NCBI GenBank assembly: GCA_964589725.1
Contig: CAZPUJ010000717.1
Span: forward strand, 1-6,766
Length of the DNA stretch: 6,766 nucleotides
DNA from: CAYSHJ01 sp964589725
GTDB taxonomy: Bacteria > Planctomycetota > Planctomycetia > Planctomycetales > Planctomycetaceae
Reading direction: 5' to 3'
The notes under the pieces are model-generated. The model was given only the letters and a program-made list of their open reading frames with translations, did not search any database and had not been told where the DNA came from. Made by a program: the position numbers and the translations under genes. The first letter of the stretch is position 1. Each line of letters begins with the position of its first letter. Positions 1 to 6,118 of this stretch are shown one piece after another.

Positions 1-1581
1 GGGAGTCCGCTCATCGACGAGCGCGATCGGGCCGTGCTTCATCTCGGCGGCGGGATAGCCTTCGGCGTGGATGTAGCTGATCTCTTTCAGTTTCAGCGCC
101 CCTTCGAGCGCGACCGGGAAGTTATACAGCCGGCCGAGATAGAGGAAGTTTTCCGCGCCGCAGTATCGCTGTGCGACATCTTGGACCTGAGAATAACACT
201 CCAAAGTCTTGCGGATGACGTCGGGCATCGCTTGCAGGTGCGAGATGATACGTTGGCCGGTCGGGTACGACATGGACCGCAGGCGACCGAGGTACAATGC
301 CAGCAACGTCAACACGGTGACTTGCGACGAGAAAGCTTTCGTGGACGCGACGCCGATCTCCGGGCCGGCATGCAGGAAGATGCCGCCGTCCGCCTCGCGG
401 GCGATCGTTGAGCCGACGACGTTACAGATCGCGAGCGTGGGGTGTCCCTTCCGTTTGCATTCGCGCATGGCCGCCAACGTGTCGGCCGTTTCGCCGCTTT
501 GCGTGATCGCGAAGACCATCGTGGTCGTGCTCAGCGGCGGATTGCGATATCGCAGCTCGCTGGCATATTCGACTTCCGTCGGGATGCGAGCGAACTCTTC
601 GAGCAGGTATTCGCCGACGAGACCGGCGTGCCAGCTCGTGCCGCAACCGGTGAGCACGATGCGGTCGATTCGCCGCAATTGTTGAGCCGTCAGGTTCAGG
701 CCGCCAAACTTCGCGGTCGCTTCGTCTTCGTCCAAGCGACCGCGCATCGCGTTCTGGATCGTATCGGGCTGCTCGAAAATCTCCTTGAGCATGTAGTGCT
801 CGAAGCCATTCAGGTCGGAATCGCCAGACGATTGCGCAAGCACTTGCACGTTCGGTGCCTGTCGACCCGAGTCGCGGTGGATGACTTCGATCCCATGCGA
901 CGTGAGCACGACGATCTCGTGATCCGCCAGGTAGACGACTTCTCGCGTGTGCCCTGCCAGCGGACTGGCATCGCTGGCGAGAAAGTATTCTCCCTTGCCA
1001 ATACCCACGACTAGCGGGCTGCCGAGTCGCGCGGCCACGAGCATGTCGGGAAAATCGCGAAACAAAATCCCCAGGCCATAAGTTCCTTTGAATTGTTTGA
1101 CGGCTGCTTCGACCGCCTTGATCGCCGTCTTCGGATCTTGCTCATCTTCGCCCCGTTCGATGAGTTCATTCAGTTCGTGAGCGACCAGATGCGCCGCGAC
1201 CTCGGTGTCGGTGCTGCTGCGGAAGACATAGCCGAGTGCCTGTAAGTAACCTTTCAGTGCCGCATAGTTCTCGATCACGCCGTTATGCACGAGCAACACT
1301 TCGCCGTTGCCGCCCACGTGCGGATGTGAGTTGATGTCACAGGCCTCGCCATGCGTGGCCCAGCGCGTGTGGCCGATACCCAGCGACCCAAACACCGGAT
1401 TGCGGTCGACCAGATTCACAAGCTCCTGCACGCGGCCGGCCTTTTTGCGAATCGCAATCTCTCCGTTCTGAGCCACGGCGATGCCGGCACTGTCGTAGCC
1501 GCGATACTCCAGACGTCGCAGTCCCTCCAACAGAATCTCAGCCGCCTGTTGGTCGCCCACATAGCCGACAATTCCGCACAT
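1..1581 (-). CDS. glmS: Glutamine--fructose-6-phosphate aminotransferase (isomerizing), 3' end outside window
   Basis: This enzyme makes glucosamine-6-phosphate from fructose-6-phosphate and glutamine, the first committed step to UDP-GlcNAc for envelope sugars, in the cytoplasm. The frame reads from ATG at 1581 to the window edge without a stop: 527 codons of the family's usual ~610, so about 80 C-terminal residues are missing. The N-terminal class II glutaminase domain starts MCGIVGYVG, with Cys2 as the nucleophile after Met removal, then RGYDSAG (27-33), HTRWATHG (71-78), the HNGVIEN loop and STDTEV. The first SIS sugar-isomerase domain shows GCGTSWHAG (about 312-320), TQSGET (360-365) and ASTKAF (412-417). 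The second SIS domain has EISYIHAEG (500-508) and EMKHGP. A GGAG Shine-Dalgarno lies 10 bases before the ATG. It is divergent from the clpP-like gene. Identification is secure from motif order and spacing. Confidence 0.97.
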   Translation of the reverse strand, partial: MCGIVGYVGDQQAAEILLEGLRRLEYRGYDSAGIAVAQNGEIAIRKKAGRVQELVNLVDRNPVFGSLGIGHTRWATHGEACDINSHPHVGGNGEVLLVHNGVIENYAALKGYLQALGYVFRSSTDTEVAAHLVAHELNELIERGEDEQDPKTAIKAVEAAVKQFKGTYGLGILFRDFPDMLVAARLGSPLVVGIGKGEYFLASDASPLAGHTREVVYLADHEIVVLTSHGIEVIHRDSGRQAPNVQVLAQSSGDSDLNGFEHYMLKEIFEQPDTIQNAMRGRLDEDEATAKFGGLNLTAQQLRRIDRIVLTGCGTSWHAGLVGEYLLEEFARIPTEVEYASELRYRNPPLSTTTMVFAITQSGETADTLAAMRECKRKGHPTLAICNVVGSTIAREADGGIFLHAGPEIGVASTKAFSSQVTVLTLLALYLGRLRSMSYPTGQRIISHLQAMPDVIRKTLECYSQVQDVAQRYCGAENFLYLGRLYNFPVALEGALKLKEISYIHAEGYPAAEMKHGPIALVDERTP

Positions 1582-1591
1582 GGATTTCGTG

Positions 1592-1604
1592 CTCCGTCAC
1601 GGAG
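1592..1604 (-). promoter_or_regulatory. Small hairpin covering the glmS Shine-Dalgarno
   Basis: Read on the glmS strand, CTCCG and CGGAG are perfectly complementary and separated by TGA, giving a 5-bp stem with a three-base loop. The GGAG in the 3' arm is the best Shine-Dalgarno for the ATG at 1581 (10-base spacing), so the folded form would hide the ribosome-binding site. The complementarity is directly visible; a regulatory role is inference, and a stem this short can arise by chance. Confidence 0.35.
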
Positions 1605-1619
1605 GAATTGAAAAGACTA

Positions 1620-1644
1620 GAGCTGTCCAGCGATCAAACAGCTC
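1620..1644 (-). promoter_or_regulatory. Leader hairpin upstream of glmS
   Basis: A perfect 7-bp inverted repeat (GAGCTGT / ACAGCTC, 11-base loop) lies in the expected glmS 5' leader, downstream of the candidate promoter. On the glmS strand the stem is followed by TAGTCTTTTC, a weak pyrimidine-rich tract. It could be an attenuator-like element or a stabilising leader structure. The U-run is too poor to call a terminator. The glmS ribozyme known from Firmicutes is not recognisable here. Confidence 0.35.
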
Positions 1645-1695
1645 ACGTCGCTTGTCGGCGGGAGCGCCGGGAAGGGAAAAGTGAGTGGGGACGGG

Positions 1696-1724
1696 ACGGT
1701 ACTGCAAGCGGAAAAATGCGTCAA
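1696..1724 (-). promoter_or_regulatory. Candidate sigma-70-type promoter for glmS
   Basis: On the minus strand TTGACG (1724-1719; 5 of 6 to the -35 consensus) is followed by exactly 17 bases and then TACCGT (1701-1696; 3 of 6 to the -10 consensus, with the conserved first T, second A and last T). A transcript starting about 7 bases further on would have a leader of roughly 105 bases carrying both hairpins. Spacing and the -35 box are good; the -10 box is weak, and housekeeping promoter rules in planctomycetes are less well established. Confidence 0.4.
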
Positions 1725-1742
1725 TCCGTGTCTTTTTGAACC

Positions 1743-1843
1743 TTAACCCAAGCTAAAGAGTTTGCTGCCGATTTGCAGGTTTTGGGGGTGGAAATCGAAC
1801 GTAAGTCGTTTGCTGAACGGCGAAACTCGTTAACTTGGGCTAA
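1743..1843. repeat. Imperfect 21-nt inverted repeat, 59-base spacer
   Basis: The left arm (1743-1763) begins TTAACCCAAGCTAA. The reverse complement of the right arm (1823-1843) begins TTAGCCCAAGTTAA. Continuing inward, both carry GAGTTT, giving 18 of 21 matching positions. The spacer also contains part of a direct 8-base repeat GTTTGCTG (1760-1767 and 1808-1815). Possibilities are the stem of a non-coding RNA, a remnant of a small mobile element, or a paired binding site. No target-site duplication was identified. Confidence 0.5.
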
Positions 1844-2035
1844 TCCGGCGTCGTCACCGGCCAGGATCACGCCATCGTTGACCGACAACCTACCATCGTC
1901 CAAGATCCCACACGTGCTGCCCCCCGCAGCGGATGTTGCGTCGATTTTTTCAGCGCTTTTCTCACGCTCGGCGGTTTCTCCCGTGAAATTGTGGAGGGGG
2001 ACGAGTCCCTCATCGCTTAGCTTTGAAACCAGAAC

Positions 2036-2051
2036 CCTCGGATTTCCGAGG
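2036..2051. repeat. Perfect 6-bp hairpin upstream of the clpP-like gene
   Basis: CCTCGG and CCGAGG form a perfect 6-bp stem around an ATTT loop. The structure is flanked by a direct AACCAG repeat (2027-2032 and 2055-2060). It lies about 75 bases before the clpP-like start codon. No T-run follows on either strand, so it is not a standard intrinsic terminator; its function is unknown. Confidence 0.35.
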
Positions 2052-2124
2052 AGGAACCAGCACAGGTAAAAGCGGTGGCCCTCTGGGGACGATTTAACAT
2101 CACCGACCGAAGGACTGCTGTTCG

Positions 2125-2766
2125 ATGAGCCGTGACAAATCTCGTCATCGAGACGACGAAGACCAATTGACCGTGAAGCCATATCCGTCGCCGAGCGGCT
2201 GGCCGCTGGGAACGAAGCACGCGAAAGACAACGACTGGGAAGTCGGCATATTCGGCGATCTGACCGATAAGCAGAGTGAACTGTTCCAGGCGGTGCTCGA
2301 AGTGCCGCGGAACAGCCGTGGGACAATTTTCTTCGATTCCGGCGGCGGCAGTTGTTACTGCGGACTGGCATTGGCAACGCTCATCAAACTGCGAGGTCTG
2401 CACGCCATCGGAGTCGTTGTGGGGGAATGTTCCTCAGCGACGATCCTGCCGTTCGCGGCGTGTCGGGAGCGGTTCGTCACGCCGCACTCGACGCTGCTGT
2501 TTCATCCGATCCGGTGGCAGAGTGAAGAAGAGGTGCGACTCGAAGAAGCCGCGGAGTGGGCCAGGCACTTCAAACTGCTCGAAGGCGATTTGGACAGTCT
2601 GCTGGTCCGCATGCTGGGGGTCGCGCCGGAGAAGCTGTCGAGTTGGACTCGGCCGGGACGCTTCGTTTCCGGCGAAGAATTCGTTGCCGAGGGCTTGGCC
2701 AAAATGGTGGATTTGTTTTCGGGCGACGTGTGGCAGCAGATCGCCGCGGCGCGAAAATCCGAATGA
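2125..2766 (+). CDS. ClpP-like serine protease homologue with catalytic Asp apparently replaced
   Basis: A 213-residue protein of the ClpP/crotonase fold, close to the ClpP length of about 200. The ATG at 2125 has AAGGA 10 bases upstream. Residues 1-37 are charged and do not resemble ClpP. Then come IFFDSGGGS (68-76), matching the oxyanion region NSPGGS of ClpP; GECSSAT (100-106), matching GQAASMG with Ser104 at the nucleophile position; and TPHSTLLFHP (119-128), with His127 at the catalytic His position. The ERDRFLSAxEAxxYGLVD block of ClpP matches RPGRFVSGEEFVAEGLAKMVD (listed here as 176-196 with G178), where Gly178 replaces the triad Asp. No signal peptide is evident, so it is probably cytoplasmic. 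It may be a catalytic-dyad protease, use another acid, or be a non-proteolytic partner of a canonical ClpP. It precedes a YbaK gene; a repeat covers its stop codon. The fold assignment is strong, activity uncertain. Confidence 0.85.
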   Translation: MSRDKSRHRDDEDQLTVKPYPSPSGWPLGTKHAKDNDWEVGIFGDLTDKQSELFQAVLEVPRNSRGTIFFDSGGGSCYCGLALATLIKLRGLHAIGVVVGECSSATILPFAACRERFVTPHSTLLFHPIRWQSEEEVRLEEAAEWARHFKLLEGDLDSLLVRMLGVAPEKLSSWTRPGRFVSGEEFVAEGLAKMVDLFSGDVWQQIAAARKSE

Positions 2767-2806
2767 CGAAATCCGAATCACGAAAGACTGACGAATGTCG
2801 AATTCC
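2752..2806. repeat. CGAAATCCGAATGA-type short tandem repeat
   Basis: Two near-identical units stand head to tail: CGAAAATCCGAATGA (2752-2766) and CGAAATCCGAATCA (2767-2780). Degenerate pieces follow, each beginning CGAA (2781, 2792, 2799). The repeat supplies the last codons and TGA of the clpP-like gene and contains the ATG of the next gene, so it fills the whole 28-base gap and bites into both genes. I recall similar repeats, often translated as spurious FVIRHS-type peptides, in planctomycete and verrucomicrobial genomes; this is memory and not a search result. Confidence 0.65.
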
Positions 2807-3304
2807 GGAGGCATCCTGCCGCGCGGCTCCGACATTCTGCCGGCGATTCGCCAACTGCTGAGCGATACCGGCATCGTTTTCCGCGAAGTCCATCACGAGC
2901 CGACGCGGACGTCCGAAGATTCCGCGCGCGCTCGCGGCGAAGAATTGCGAGTCGGCGGCAAGGCGCTACTGATGAAAGGCGACGATGAGTTTCGCCTGTT
3001 CGTGTTGCCTGCCGATCGAAAGGTCGACTCCGGCGCGATCCGACGCGAGTTGAGTTTGAGGAAACTCCGCTTCGCCACGCCGGACGAGTTGCTGGAACTG
3101 ACGGGCCTCGTCCCTGGCTCGGTGCCGCCGTTCGGTCCGCCGATCTTGCCGTTTCCGCTCTTCGTTGATGAAACGACTTCGGTGAACGAGCGCATCGCGT
3201 TCAATGCTGGTTCGCTAACCGATTCGATCATCCTGCCGATGGCCGACTACCTTCAAGTCGCCACGCCCAGCCGGGTCTTTGGGTTTTCTGAGTTTGCGTC
3301 GTAA
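2795..3304 (+). CDS. YbaK/aminoacyl-tRNA deacylase family protein
   Basis: A 169-residue protein of the YbaK/ProX editing family, which hydrolyses misacylated tRNAs (for example Cys- or Ala-tRNAPro) in the cytoplasm. Visible family blocks are the N-terminal region from ILPAIRQLL (14-22) through HHEPTRTSEDSA (33-44), GGKALLMKG (54-62) with Lys56 at the conserved catalytic/substrate-binding lysine position, VLPADRKVD (70-78), LRFATPDELLELTG (91-104) and GSVPPFG (108-114), the family's glycine-proline signature. Length is typical for a stand-alone domain. The ATG at 2795 lies inside a short tandem repeat and has no clear Shine-Dalgarno, so residues 1-12 may be repeat-derived; no better in-frame ATG precedes the domain. 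It follows the clpP-like gene by 28 bases and may share its transcript. The tRNA specificity cannot be read from the sequence. Confidence 0.9.
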   Translation: MSNSGGILPRGSDILPAIRQLLSDTGIVFREVHHEPTRTSEDSARARGEELRVGGKALLMKGDDEFRLFVLPADRKVDSGAIRRELSLRKLRFATPDELLELTGLVPGSVPPFGPPILPFPLFVDETTSVNERIAFNAGSLTDSIILPMADYLQVATPSRVFGFSEFAS

Positions 3305-3377
3305 CCGGGACGTGTTAGGCTGCCCTCGGCGTGCGGCGTTGACTGTCGCAAAATGTCTGTGGTCGGGAGACGAGCAG

Positions 3378-4415
3378 ATGCCCAGCAAGCTTGTCGCGGT
3401 GATCGTGAGTTGCGTGGTTCTGGCGAGTGGATCGTCGGCATTCGCGGTCAAGAAGAAGAAAGACCCGAAGGTCACTCAGGTCGTGACGCGAGCGCTCGAC
3501 TATTTGGCGCGCGAGCAACGCCGCCAAGGTTATTGGGAGGCGAATCAAGGGCAGTATCGCGTGGCGATGACTGCTCTGTGCGGCAACGCGCTCTTGGCGG
3601 AAGGCTCGACCACCACCTGCGGCAAGTATTCCAAGAACATTCGACTGGCGGTGGACTATCTGCTCGACATGGCTCAGCCGTCCGGGTTGATCGGGTTCAA
3701 GGACGACTATCACTACACCTACGGCCACGGTTTTTCGATGTTGTTCCTGTCGCAAATCTACGGCGAAGAAGAAGACGCCGAACGGCGAGCCGATCTGAAA
3801 CGCGCACTCATCAAAGCGGTCGAGTTCTCCGCACAGGCTCAGACGGACAAAGGTGGCTGGGGTTACGTGTCGGCGAAGGATCAGCCGAACTTCGACGAAG
3901 GCAGCACGTGCATCACGCAGGTGCAGGGGCTGCGAGCCTGTCGCAACGCCGGAATCCCGGTGCCAAAGGAGATCATCGACAAGGCCAAAAAGTACATTCA
4001 AGACTGCACCACTCCCGAAGGTGGTGTGCAGTATAGCATTCGTGGCGGAGGTGCTCGGCCGGCGATCACGGCCGCGGCGGTCGCGGCCATGTTTAACGCC
4101 GGCGATTACGGCGAATCCGACCACGTCAAGAAAATGATGGAATACTGCAAACAAAACGTCTGGCCTGGCAAGGCGGGGACGAGTCAACTCTTCGGTCACT
4201 GGCACTACACGCATTACTACTACGCTCAGGTCGTGTACCGCCTGGGCGACGACGAGTGGAACAAGTACTTTACTGATGTCGGCCGGGACATCCTGGCCAA
4301 GCAGTCCGCCAATGGGTCTTGGAAAGAAGGCCACGTCGGTGATGTCTACACGACCGCGATCAACGCCACGATCTTGCAACTCGACAATGGGTATTTGCCG
4401 ATCTATCAGAGGTAG
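3378..4415 (+). CDS. Secreted prenyltransferase/squalene-oxidase-repeat (alpha/alpha-toroid) protein
   Basis: A 345-residue protein. The ATG at 3378 is preferred because GGGAG (3365-3369) sits 8 bases upstream and it opens directly into a signal peptide: SK, a hydrophobic stretch (5-16), and an AFA cleavage motif (21-23), then KKKKD. A longer TTG-started version from 3279 would overlap the YbaK gene and bury this signal. Three exact QxxxGxW motifs (Q47-W53, Q155-W161, Q309-W315) and a degenerate one (about 210-217) mark the helical toroid repeats of squalene cyclase-like proteins. The DxDD catalytic motif of squalene-hopene cyclase is absent, so terpene cyclisation is unlikely. The mature part has six cysteines (68, 81, 178, 188, 210, 257) and an aromatic/His cluster HWHYTHYYY (274-282), suggesting a disulfide-bearing extracytoplasmic binding or enzymatic role. 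It is separated from the DUF1501 gene by 2 bases. Biochemical function unknown. Confidence 0.85.
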   Translation: MPSKLVAVIVSCVVLASGSSAFAVKKKKDPKVTQVVTRALDYLAREQRRQGYWEANQGQYRVAMTALCGNALLAEGSTTTCGKYSKNIRLAVDYLLDMAQPSGLIGFKDDYHYTYGHGFSMLFLSQIYGEEEDAERRADLKRALIKAVEFSAQAQTDKGGWGYVSAKDQPNFDEGSTCITQVQGLRACRNAGIPVPKEIIDKAKKYIQDCTTPEGGVQYSIRGGGARPAITAAAVAAMFNAGDYGESDHVKKMMEYCKQNVWPGKAGTSQLFGHWHYTHYYYAQVVYRLGDDEWNKYFTDVGRDILAKQSANGSWKEGHVGDVYTTAINATILQLDNGYLPIYQR

Positions 4416-4417
4416 CC

Positions 4418-5800
4418 ATGCTTCATCGACGCGACGCCATGCTGCGACTCGGACAAGTTGGCCTTGGAGCGCTGACGTTGCCGTCGTTACTGCGCGCGGA
4501 GTCGGACCAGCGGGCTTCAAAGAACTTCGCGATCGGGTCCGGCAAGGCCAAGTCCTGCATTCTGGTTTACCTGTGGGGCGGGCCTCCGCAGCAGGACATG
4601 TGGGACATGAAGCCCGATGCGCCGGAGGGGATTCGCAGTCAGTTTCAGCCGATTCAAACCGTCGTTTCCGGCATCGACGTGTGCGAGCACATGCCACGGT
4701 TCGCAATGCACACCGACAAGGTCGCGATCGTGCGTTCGCTGACTCACGAAAGCAACAACCACGAACCATCCGTTTATCGCACACTCACCGGTCGCGTCAA
4801 CAACACGTTGGCGATGCCGAGAAACATGCGAAATCGGAATGACTTTCCGACCATCGGATCGGTGGTCTCTCATTTCACGCCGATGGGCGTCATGCCGGCG
4901 GCCGTCACGGTTCCTCGACCAATCGGACATGACGGGGTGACGTATTCGGGCACGTACGCCGGGTTCCTCGGCGGACGAAATGACCCGATGGAAGTCGAAG
5001 CTGCGAAGGAAACGAACGAGAAACCGCTGCACGGCATCACGCTGCCGCCGGAGGTTCACGAAACGCGACTGCTCGCGCGGCGCGGTCTGCTGAAGGTCGT
5101 CGAGGATATCGACCAGCGGTTCATGACCGAGAAGTCGGCGCTCGGTTTGGACAGCTACCGCCAGCAAGCGATCAGCATGTTGTCGTCGCCGGTCGCCAAG
5201 CGCGCGTTCAATCTGGAACTGGAAGACCCGCGCACGCGCGATCGCTACGGTCGCAACGAATACGGCGAGAGCTTGTTGTTGGCTCGACGCTTGGTCGAAT
5301 CCGGCGTGCGGTTAGTCACGATCAGTTGGATGTATATCCAGAAGAGCGGCAACGTCGCGAACGTGTGGGACAATCACGGCCCGTTCGAGGGACTCACCGG
5401 CACGAACATGCTCAAGGCGTATTACTGCCTGCCGTCGCTTGATCAAGGTTTCTCGGCGCTGGTTGAGGACTTGTCCGATCGCGGCTTGTTCGATGAAACG
5501 CTGATCGCGATGTGGGGCGAGTTCGGTCGCACGCCGAAACTCAATCCGTCTCAGGGCCGCGATCACTGGGGTGCCTGCCAATCCGCCGTGTTCGCCGGCG
5601 GCGGCATTCGAGGCGGTCAAATCTACGGCTCCAGTGACAAGGATGCGGCGTATCCGAAAACGAATCCCGTCTCGCCCGAAGACATGATCGCCACCGTCTA
5701 TCACGGACTGGGCCTCTCGCCCGAAGCCGAGATACACGATCAATTACTCCGTCCGCACCGGTTAGTCGACGGCAGGCCGCTGTCGATGCTGTTTGGGTAG
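4418..5800 (+). CDS. DUF1501 family protein, Tat-type export signal
   Basis: A 460-residue protein of the DUF1501 family, abundant in planctomycetes and related to the alkaline phosphatase/sulfatase superfamily; no reaction is established that I know of. The start ATG follows AGAGG (4408-4412) by 5 bases, inside the end of the preceding gene. The N-terminus HRRDAMLRLG with a hydrophobic stretch to about 25 is a twin-arginine signal, slightly atypical because Ala-Met replaces the usual Phe-Leu after the arginines. Family blocks are YLWGGPPQQDMWDMKP (51-66), SLTHESNNHEPSVY, WDNHG (317-321), WGEFGRTPK (366-374) and GRDHWG (380-385); the Asp/His-rich blocks are the likely metal and substrate site. 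The gene is intact and of usual length. Coupling to the upstream toroid protein suggests a shared periplasmic job. Family call strong, substrate unknown. Confidence 0.92.
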   Translation: MLHRRDAMLRLGQVGLGALTLPSLLRAESDQRASKNFAIGSGKAKSCILVYLWGGPPQQDMWDMKPDAPEGIRSQFQPIQTVVSGIDVCEHMPRFAMHTDKVAIVRSLTHESNNHEPSVYRTLTGRVNNTLAMPRNMRNRNDFPTIGSVVSHFTPMGVMPAAVTVPRPIGHDGVTYSGTYAGFLGGRNDPMEVEAAKETNEKPLHGITLPPEVHETRLLARRGLLKVVEDIDQRFMTEKSALGLDSYRQQAISMLSSPVAKRAFNLELEDPRTRDRYGRNEYGESLLLARRLVESGVRLVTISWMYIQKSGNVANVWDNHGPFEGLTGTNMLKAYYCLPSLDQGFSALVEDLSDRGLFDETLIAMWGEFGRTPKLNPSQGRDHWGACQSAVFAGGGIRGGQIYGSSDKDAAYPKTNPVSPEDMIATVYHGLGLSPEAEIHDQLLRPHRLVDGRPLSMLFG

Positions 5801-5848
5801 AGACTTGACGATATAGATCCACGCCCTCTTCAAGAATGTGGCGACGGT

Positions 5849-5875
5849 GGAGGCGGAATCCAGCCGCGATCCTCC
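5849..5875 (+). terminator. Possible transcript-end hairpin downstream of the DUF1501 gene
   Basis: GGAG-GCGG pairs with CCGC and CTCC across a seven-base loop, with a four-base bulge (5868-5871) on the 3' side. It starts 48 bases after the DUF1501 stop codon. No T-run follows, so it would not be an ordinary intrinsic terminator; it may protect the 3' end or simply be a GC-rich chance fold. Confidence 0.25.
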
Positions 5876-6062
5876 GGGATGGAACCTGATCGTCGACAGC
5901 TTTCGTTTCCCCAAGATGGGTAAATCGTCCCGTTCCTCACTTCGTCACCGGCGCTAAAACCCGAGAAACCAGCGGTCTCCACATACTTTGTGGTGCAACT
6001 GCGTGTTTTGGGGATCTTAGTCCGGCAGGTCCTATGTCCAGAGGTACGCTGCTCAACACGGT

Positions 6063-6080
6063 AGGCCACGCGTGTGGCTT
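6063..6080 (+). promoter_or_regulatory. 7-bp hairpin in the probable leader of the RTX-like gene
   Basis: AGGCCAC and GTGGCTT form a 7-bp stem (one G-U pair) closed by a GCGT tetraloop, ending 38 bases before the ATG at 6119. It is followed by mixed sequence, not a T-run. It may shape the leader RNA or mark an upstream transcript end; no function is demonstrated. Confidence 0.3.
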
Positions 6081-6118
6081 GTTCGGGCTCGTGGTCGCTT
6101 AGGTTTCGGAGATTCACC

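Larger units (their letters stand above)
1582..2124. other. Divergent intergenic region between glmS and the clpP-like gene
   Basis: This 543-base stretch separates two genes read outward from it. It contains the glmS leader and promoter candidate on the left, an imperfect inverted repeat at 1743-1843, a hairpin at 2036-2051, and the clpP-like gene's Shine-Dalgarno at 2110-2114. No reading frame inside has both a sensible start and a recognisable product. A TTG-started frame of 98 codons (1773-2069, plus) has low-complexity Ser/Pro-rich content. A minus frame stays open from within the clpP-like gene down to 1721 but has no ATG or GTG where an independent gene would need one. No convincing promoter for the clpP-like gene was found. 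Confidence 0.6.
5801..6118. other. Intergenic region after the DUF1501 gene
   Basis: 318 bases with no gene that I can support. It holds a bulged hairpin soon after the DUF1501 stop (5849-5875), a 5-bp hairpin CCACA/TGTGG (5979-5993), a 7-bp hairpin (6063-6080), and a strong GGAG (6108-6111) seven bases before the next start codon. A minus-strand frame crosses the region but continues antisense through the next gene and resembles no protein I know. No clear sigma-70 promoter was found; TTGGGG (6008-6013) and TATGTC (6033-6038) are 19 bases apart and too weak to call. Confidence 0.55.

Noticed and set aside
34..1014. Several plus-strand frames of 125 to 190 codons
   Set aside because: All are antisense to glmS, which is unmistakable on the minus strand over the whole interval.
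1582..1720. glmS ribozyme/riboswitch
   Set aside because: The leader of about 105 bases is short and I could not see the conserved ribozyme core or pseudoknot pairing; only two simple hairpins are evident.
1773..2069. 98-codon plus-strand frame starting at TTG
   Set aside because: Weak start, no Shine-Dalgarno, Ser/Pro-rich low-information product and no recognisable domain.
3279..3377. Upstream TTG start for the toroid protein
   Set aside because: It would overlap the YbaK gene and bury the signal peptide; ATG 3378 has GGGAG at 8 bases and opens directly into a signal sequence.
3305..3377. Promoter for the toroid gene
   Set aside because: TTGCGT and TAGGCT are 16 bases apart but match the consensus poorly, and the interval is short enough for read-through from the YbaK gene.
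3315..4784. Long (489-codon) open frame on the minus strand
   Set aside because: It is antisense to the toroid and DUF1501 genes, both of which have recognisable motifs, export signals and Shine-Dalgarno sites. The antisense product is Arg/Val-rich and resembles nothing, a common artefact of GC-rich codon use.
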